In this document: piece after piece, positions 60,700 through 64,000 of the stretch
Position numbering within the stretch: the first letter of the stretch is position 1
How the letters are laid out: each line of letters begins with the position of its first letter
NCBI GenBank assembly: GCA_900109895.1
Contig: FOBR01000015.1
Span: forward strand, 79,159 to 143,158
Reading direction: 5' to 3'
Origin: a bacterium A37T11
GTDB taxonomy: Bacteria; Bacteroidota; Bacteroidia; Sphingobacteriales; Sphingobacteriaceae
DNA length: 64,000 nt
Position numbers and translations under genes: made by a program
The notes under the pieces: model-generated
Seen by the model: only the letters and a program-made list of their open reading frames with translations
Database searches by the model: none
Told to the model about the DNA's origin: nothing

Positions 60700-61215
60700 T
60701 TATTGATTTACCCAGCGGGCTACTGCTTTGATGGTCCGGATGGATCGTCGCTTGCGGTATACGCCTTCAGGGGCTGGGCCGGTGTTGCCTTCTACCGTGA
60801 GGCACCAGGTGTGGTTCCAGCTTTCTACGAAGCCGCAGTGGCCGATGCGGTGCAGTTCCTGAAAGTAGATGCCGAAGACGTCTCCTTCTTTTGGATTGTG
60901 CACGATGCGGTCGTCCGGGAAGAGGGCGGCTGCCCAGGAGTTGCGGGGCTGCGGGTAACCGGCTTTCCCGTGGCACCAGCTTACGAAGGCGGCGCACCAG
61001 GCGCTACCTGGAATCAAGCCGCAATACCGGAGGTATTCGGCTATGCGCGGGCCGTCGTTGTGGCTGGTGGCTTCGTGCACCCCGATCTCTGCACGGTATA
61101 TTTGGGGCAGCGTTGGCCGCTGTATCCAGCGCTTTATAGCAGGCTTACCAGGAGCCACACCATGGCCCAGAAGTAAGACAAGTAGAGGCAGCCATAGGCT
61201 ATTGATCTTTGCCAT
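60700..61215 (-). CDS. CHAP-type peptidoglycan amidase/endopeptidase
   Basis: 171 residues. After an N-terminal hydrophobic stretch (SLWLPLLVLLLGHGVAPG, signal or anchor) comes a cysteine-histidine amidohydrolase: IYRAEIGVHEATSHNDGPRIAEYLRYCGLIPGSAWCAAFVSWCHGKAGY (nucleophile Cys in WCAAFV), GDVFGIYF, and HCGFVESW (catalytic His). Such enzymes act as phage endolysins or cell-wall hydrolases. Its 5' end overlaps the upstream membrane-protein gene by 82 bp; no internal ATG offers a shorter start, although GTG 61158 would reduce the overlap to 25 bp. Confidence 0.82.
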   Translation of the reverse strand: MAKINSLWLPLLVLLLGHGVAPGKPAIKRWIQRPTLPQIYRAEIGVHEATSHNDGPRIAEYLRYCGLIPGSAWCAAFVSWCHGKAGYPQPRNSWAAALFPDDRIVHNPKEGDVFGIYFQELHRIGHCGFVESWNHTWCLTVEGNTGPAPEGVYRKRRSIRTIKAVARWVNQ

Positions 61216-61502
61216 TCGTTTAATTGATTAAATGATTTTACCATTATTTGATAGACCGTGGAGGCAGCCAGTTTGGCCACGGCCAGTAGCAATGCTGCCA
61301 GGGGCAACGTGGCCAGGATACCTGCGTCTAATACGCCTGCTGAGGGATCCAGGAGGCGTAGCAGCGGGCCACACCATAGGAAGAGTGTTACCGCTGCCAG
61401 TACCCAGGCAATTCCTATCCAAGGCCATCTTCGCGTAGTGGAAGTCGCTTGCGAAACCTTGCCGGCATCTTCCGGCAAGGTGTGGAGAAATTCAACTTTC
61501 AT
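61134..61502 (-). CDS. small three-helix membrane protein, holin-like
   Basis: 122 residues with hydrophobic segments at about 28-47, 58-83 and 101-121 and charged termini (TSTTRRWPW before the first). Placed directly before a CHAP amidase, this is the position and build of a phage holin, which would let the amidase reach the cell wall. There is no sequence hallmark, so the call rests on size, topology and context. Its last 82 bp overlap the amidase gene. Confidence 0.6.
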   Translation of the reverse strand: MKVEFLHTLPEDAGKVSQATSTTRRWPWIGIAWVLAAVTLFLWCGPLLRLLDPSAGVLDAGILATLPLAALLLAVAKLAASTVYQIMVKSFNQLNEWQRSIAYGCLYLSYFWAMVWLLVSLL

Positions 61503-61520
61503 CGTTGCGTTCCTTTTTCG

Positions 61521-61928
61521 CTAGTAGCTGATGGTGAAATTCAGGAAAAAGGTGGTTTCTTCCTTATCTTCGAAACCTTGGGTGTCACCGGATCCGGCTC
61601 CTGTCCGGCCGTCTGCCTCGATGAACTTGGAACCCTCGTGTGTCAATGCGGTTTTCTGTTCCGGTTTGGTGAGCGTAATGGCGATCTCCTGGCGAATAGC
61701 ATACGCGATCTGACTGGCCCAGAGTGCGCAGGTCGCTTCGGGAAGGCTGTCCAGAAAGGCTATCTGCTCTGCCGTGAGTGCAAACCGCAGGGGTACATAA
61801 CTGTAGAGGCCTCGTTCTACCAGGTTTGCTTCTTCATTGCGTTCGATGGGCGACAAACCTTCCAGCCACTGTTGCCACAGGTCTACTCCTGCTGTTGAAA
61901 ATGGGCGTTTTACCATTGTTTCTGTCAT
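61521..61928 (-). CDS. hypothetical protein
   Basis: 135 residues from the ATG at 61928 (MTETMVKRPFSTAG...). Soluble, with a Trp/Leu-rich N-terminal half (GVDLWQQWLEGLSPIERNEEANLVERGLYSYVPLRFALTAEQIAFLDSLPEATCALWASQIAYAIRQEI) and an aromatic, beta-like C-terminus. No recognised domain. Lies 18 bp upstream of the holin-like gene on the same strand, in the same high-GC cluster. Confidence 0.65.
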   Translation of the reverse strand: MTETMVKRPFSTAGVDLWQQWLEGLSPIERNEEANLVERGLYSYVPLRFALTAEQIAFLDSLPEATCALWASQIAYAIRQEIAITLTKPEQKTALTHEGSKFIEADGRTGAGSGDTQGFEDKEETTFFLNFTISY

Positions 61929-62067
61929 AAACTTATTTTTTAAGTGTTTAATTATAGCCGGGCACCATGCCGGGCGATAGGACAAAATTAGGCACGTTAA
62001 AATCTATATGACAACAACTTAGCCTGCAGTTATTGCATAACTGTAGCTGTAAAAATGTGTACCTGTA

Positions 62068-63009
62068 TTAAGGGGTAGGTGTCGCATTTTTCCACCAATT
62101 TAAAAATCCACGGGTATTCCGCGCACTTACGATTACCTCCACTGCAGGGCGGGGTTCATCCATCACCACGATCACCTCTTTGCCGTTCATCTGTATTTCC
62201 CGGATGGCTTTGCGGTGGATAATCAGCTCCGGGCGTATCCGGTAATAATCAGGTCCCATCACTTTTTTGTAAAAGTCGCGCATGGTATAGGGCTCATCAT
62301 CCTGCTTGCCTTCAAAGGTGGTTGACCGGGACTTGCCGGTGCGCTGTTTGTTGGGTTCCAGTAGGGCTATTTTGTCTTTTACCTTTTCTAAGGCAGGCAC
62401 CACATCCGTTGTTCCTCCCGTGTTCCAAAGCTCTTCCATCTCCTCCTCTGTTTTGTTGTATTTGTGGCGCCATTGGCGGTATTCGTCCATGATCTCCCGC
62501 GCACGCAACCGGTAGTATACCCAGATCAGGGCATTAAATCCCAGCAGCATGAGCAGCACAAACGAAAAATCTTCGGCCAGGTACCGCCAAAAACGCAGGG
62601 GCTGCTCGCGGACGGTAAAGTAAAATGCATAGAATGTGAGCACGGCGAAGCCGGGTATTAGCACACCATGCCATACTTGCAGCACTACCCGGGGCAACGG
62701 ACCTCGCCACCAGGTGATGGCCCAGGGGAAGTATTGATCGAGCAGATACATTTTTTTGGCGATGTATCTCATCATTAGCCAGGCGGCGGCGATGCTTGGG
62801 ATGGCTGCTTTGTAAAAATCAAGCATAAAAATGGCTTCGCCGAAGCCCCGGTGGTGTGCATAAAGGACAATGAATATGCCTACGAAGATGGCCATTGGGG
62901 GTACCAGCCAGTTTTCATGGTAATTGACTTGGAAAGGGAGTGTACGCTTTCGAGGTTTTTTGGTTAATGATTGGATAAAGGTGCTGATTGAAGTATTGAT
63001 TTTTTTCAT
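62068..63009 (-). CDS. membrane protein with possible LytTR-like C-terminal domain
   Basis: 313 residues. Four hydrophobic helices (about 36-52, 60-79, 107-130, 143-163), a charged helical linker (RLRAREIMDEYRQWRHKYNKTEEEMEEL), then a C-terminal domain YYRIRPELIIHRKAIREIQMNGKEVIVVMDEPRPAVEVIVSARNTRGFLNWW that resembles the second half of a LytTR DNA-binding domain (FxRIHRSxIVN...). If so, it would be a membrane-bound transcription factor. The similarity is weak and by eye. Located between the XRE regulator and the lysis-like genes. Confidence 0.55.
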   Translation of the reverse strand: MKKINTSISTFIQSLTKKPRKRTLPFQVNYHENWLVPPMAIFVGIFIVLYAHHRGFGEAIFMLDFYKAAIPSIAAAWLMMRYIAKKMYLLDQYFPWAITWWRGPLPRVVLQVWHGVLIPGFAVLTFYAFYFTVREQPLRFWRYLAEDFSFVLLMLLGFNALIWVYYRLRAREIMDEYRQWRHKYNKTEEEMEELWNTGGTTDVVPALEKVKDKIALLEPNKQRTGKSRSTTFEGKQDDEPYTMRDFYKKVMGPDYYRIRPELIIHRKAIREIQMNGKEVIVVMDEPRPAVEVIVSARNTRGFLNWWKNATPTP

Positions 63010-63105
63010 AAATAGAACTTTTTGGGCTACTTTTTAAACATAGCGCGGCCATCCCACCCCAGTTTTACGGAATAAGATAGGGCGCTGCCAGGGTTTGTAA
63101 CTGTC

Positions 63106-63597
63106 TTACGCTTTTGTGTTTCCTAGAAGATCCTGTAATGCTTGGTTCGTTTGTTGAAGGGCGGCGATGGCATCTTTCTGTAATGCGATCACTTGCTGTT
63201 GCATATCGGCCTTTTCTTTTTCGGCAGCTAATAGGGCTTTTTCGGCTGCCAATAGACGTTCGTAGAGTTTTTTGTTCTCTTCTACCAGCTCAAGTATCTT
63301 ATCTACGGGGTTAAAGTTATTGGTATTGAAATTCCCATTCCCATGACCCTGGTCCTGTACATAAAAAACACTGGTTCCAACCCCATTTTCATCCATTTCC
63401 TTGATGTAGGTAACTGAGGTATCCAATCCCTTTGCCAAGATTTCCAAAATCTCATCTGGTAATTCCTGCTTACTTTCAAATTCGGAGATATCCTGTTGCT
63501 TATAGCCTGTACGGTCACCCAGTTGTCCCTGGGAAAGTTTGTGAATATTGCGGAGCAATGCGATCCGGCGGCCATAGTGCGGTTTTGTGATATCCAT
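63106..63597 (-). CDS. XRE-family helix-turn-helix regulator with C-terminal coiled coil
   Basis: 163 residues from the ATG at 63597. HTH_3 domain at about 7-62 (GRRIALLRNIHKLSQGQLGDRTGYKQQDISEFESKQELPDEILEILAKGLDTS), then a Gly/Asn-rich linker and a long coiled coil from about 100 (ILELVEENKKLYERLLAAEKALLAAEKEKADMQQQ). TATCTTTG at complement 63629-63636 lies 1 nt before an upstream ATG at 63627, which would therefore fall before the transcript start; this favours 63597. It may regulate the cluster. Confidence 0.82.
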   Translation of the reverse strand: MDITKPHYGRRIALLRNIHKLSQGQLGDRTGYKQQDISEFESKQELPDEILEILAKGLDTSVTYIKEMDENGVGTSVFYVQDQGHGNGNFNTNNFNPVDKILELVEENKKLYERLLAAEKALLAAEKEKADMQQQVIALQKDAIAALQQTNQALQDLLGNTKA

Positions 63598-63710
63598 TCT
63601 TCTTGATTTTCTTACTCGTGTACTCATGCAAAGATAAAGTTATGTTTATAAATTCTGTATTATTTTGTAATTGTTCCGTATAATGTATGTAGCTACGGTG
63701 ATTTACTTCT

Positions 63711-63745
63711 AAAAAAACCAGCATTCTGCAAAGTCTGCTGGCTTT
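63711..63745 (-). terminator. Rho-independent terminator upstream of the XRE gene
   Basis: CCAGCA ... TGCTGG (63718-63723 and 63736-63741) with a run of As at 63711-63717, i.e. a U-tract on the minus strand. It ends the transcript containing the small ORF at 63754-63864. Confidence 0.75.
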
Positions 63746-63753
63746 TCTTAACA

Positions 63754-63864
63754 CTAGTAGCCTATAAAGCCTTTACTGTTTTCTTCATTTCTTAATAAAA
63801 TCAACAACATTTTCCTCATCTTCAAATCGGCTATCCGGTTTTGCAGGTCATTCACAAACCGCAT
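63754..63864 (-). CDS. possible 36-residue small protein
   Basis: ATG 63864 to TAG 63754-63756 encodes MRFVNDLQNRIADLKMRKML..., a helical basic peptide. It follows the partial gene at the window edge by 16 bp and is closed by a terminator, so it would be translated from the same mRNA. Unrecognised. Confidence 0.4.
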   Translation of the reverse strand: MRFVNDLQNRIADLKMRKMLLILLRNEENSKGFIGY

Positions 63865-63880
63865 TTAGATGACTGAATTT

Positions 63881-64000
63881 TTAGCTACCTACTTGCTTAT
63901 ACCCAACCTCCGTAATCACCAGAAACGTAAACTGCCTCTTGCCACCATCCACCAAGTCTAAGCCTTGTTTGTTCAGGGAGGCTTTGGTTTGCTCAAAATT
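63881..64000 (-). CDS. C-terminal fragment of an unidentified gene entering from the right edge
   Basis: 40 codons open to the window edge end at TAA (63881-63883): NFEQTKASLNKQGLDLVDGGKRQFTFLVITEVGYKQVGS. Too little remains for assignment. Same strand and spacing as the following small ORF. Confidence 0.55.
   Translation of the reverse strand, partial: NFEQTKASLNKQGLDLVDGGKRQFTFLVITEVGYKQVGS

Noticed and set aside
60700..61176. Plus-strand reading frames opposite the CHAP amidase
   Set aside because: Long only because the cluster is GC-rich; the minus strand has the recognisable domain and gene order.

Overview
The window comes from a member of the Bacteroidota, most likely a Sphingobacteriales or Chitinophagales relative. 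The signs are a SusC/RagA TonB-linked receptor, type III glutamine synthetase, an outer-membrane beta-barrel receptor next to a GLPGLI protein, DUF4397, DUF1573 and OsmC genes, a fused E1 2-oxoacid dehydrogenase, and repeated use of the Bacteroidota promoter (TTTG, about 19 bp, then TAnnTTTG). No rRNA is present, so the genus cannot be fixed. Most of the window is compact chromosomal core; the last 7 kb is degraded, repeat-rich accessory DNA.

Layout. 1-7.3 kb: the 5' part of a susC-like gene, ychF, tRNA-Arg(CCG), a DUF2892 membrane protein divergent from a metallo-beta-lactamase/rhodanese protein (probably persulfide metabolism), an MscS channel and tRNA-Ser(GGA). 8-10.5 kb: an outer-membrane porin-like protein paired with an ammonium transporter. 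10.5-16.1 kb: an aromatic amino acid operon (pheA, DAHP synthase-chorismate mutase, aroA, aroC, ROK kinase). It is preceded by what reads as a complete transcription attenuator: promoter, a 21-residue leader peptide rich in Phe, Tyr and Trp, an antiterminator strand, and a 12-bp terminator with a U-tract. 16-20.5 kb: fused E1, DUF1573 and an aminotransferase. 20.5-23.3 kb: tmRNA, whose 3' end and terminator are duplicated 140 bp downstream (an att-like scar), then marR-hutH. 23.4-35.7 kb: ECF sigma factor with an overlapping membrane protein, SMP-30, aminotransferase, MacB-like permease, queA-ispD, a small metallo-hydrolase cluster, and ftsK-lolA. 36-53 kb: gltBD, SRP RNA, OsmC, an ATP-cone/Mrr-type nuclease, lysine 6-transaminase, TetR, a structured promoter-to-terminator stretch without a gene, purL, GSIII and a CPA1 antiporter. 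Nitrogen assimilation is well covered here (amt, gltBD, GSIII).

53-64 kb: after an outer-membrane receptor/GLPGLI pair and a small unknown gene lies a 462-bp array of 22 units of exactly 21 bp. Each unit carries a degenerate 12-bp palindrome, and neither strand has a convincing start codon. Remnants of two ATPase families and fold-back repeats follow. Next is a minus-strand cluster resembling a lysis module: a lipoprotein with a C-terminal membrane segment, an FN3 protein, a CHAP-type amidase and a holin-like protein, with an upstream membrane protein that may end in a LytTR-like domain and an XRE regulator. No phage structural, packaging or integrase genes are visible with it.

The strongest candidates for undescribed biology are the aromatic leader-peptide attenuator (10.55-10.74 kb) and the 21-bp palindrome array (57.19-57.65 kb). 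Secondary ones are the tmRNA att scar, a set of apparently leaderless promoters, and the possible structured RNA at 46.3-46.6 kb.
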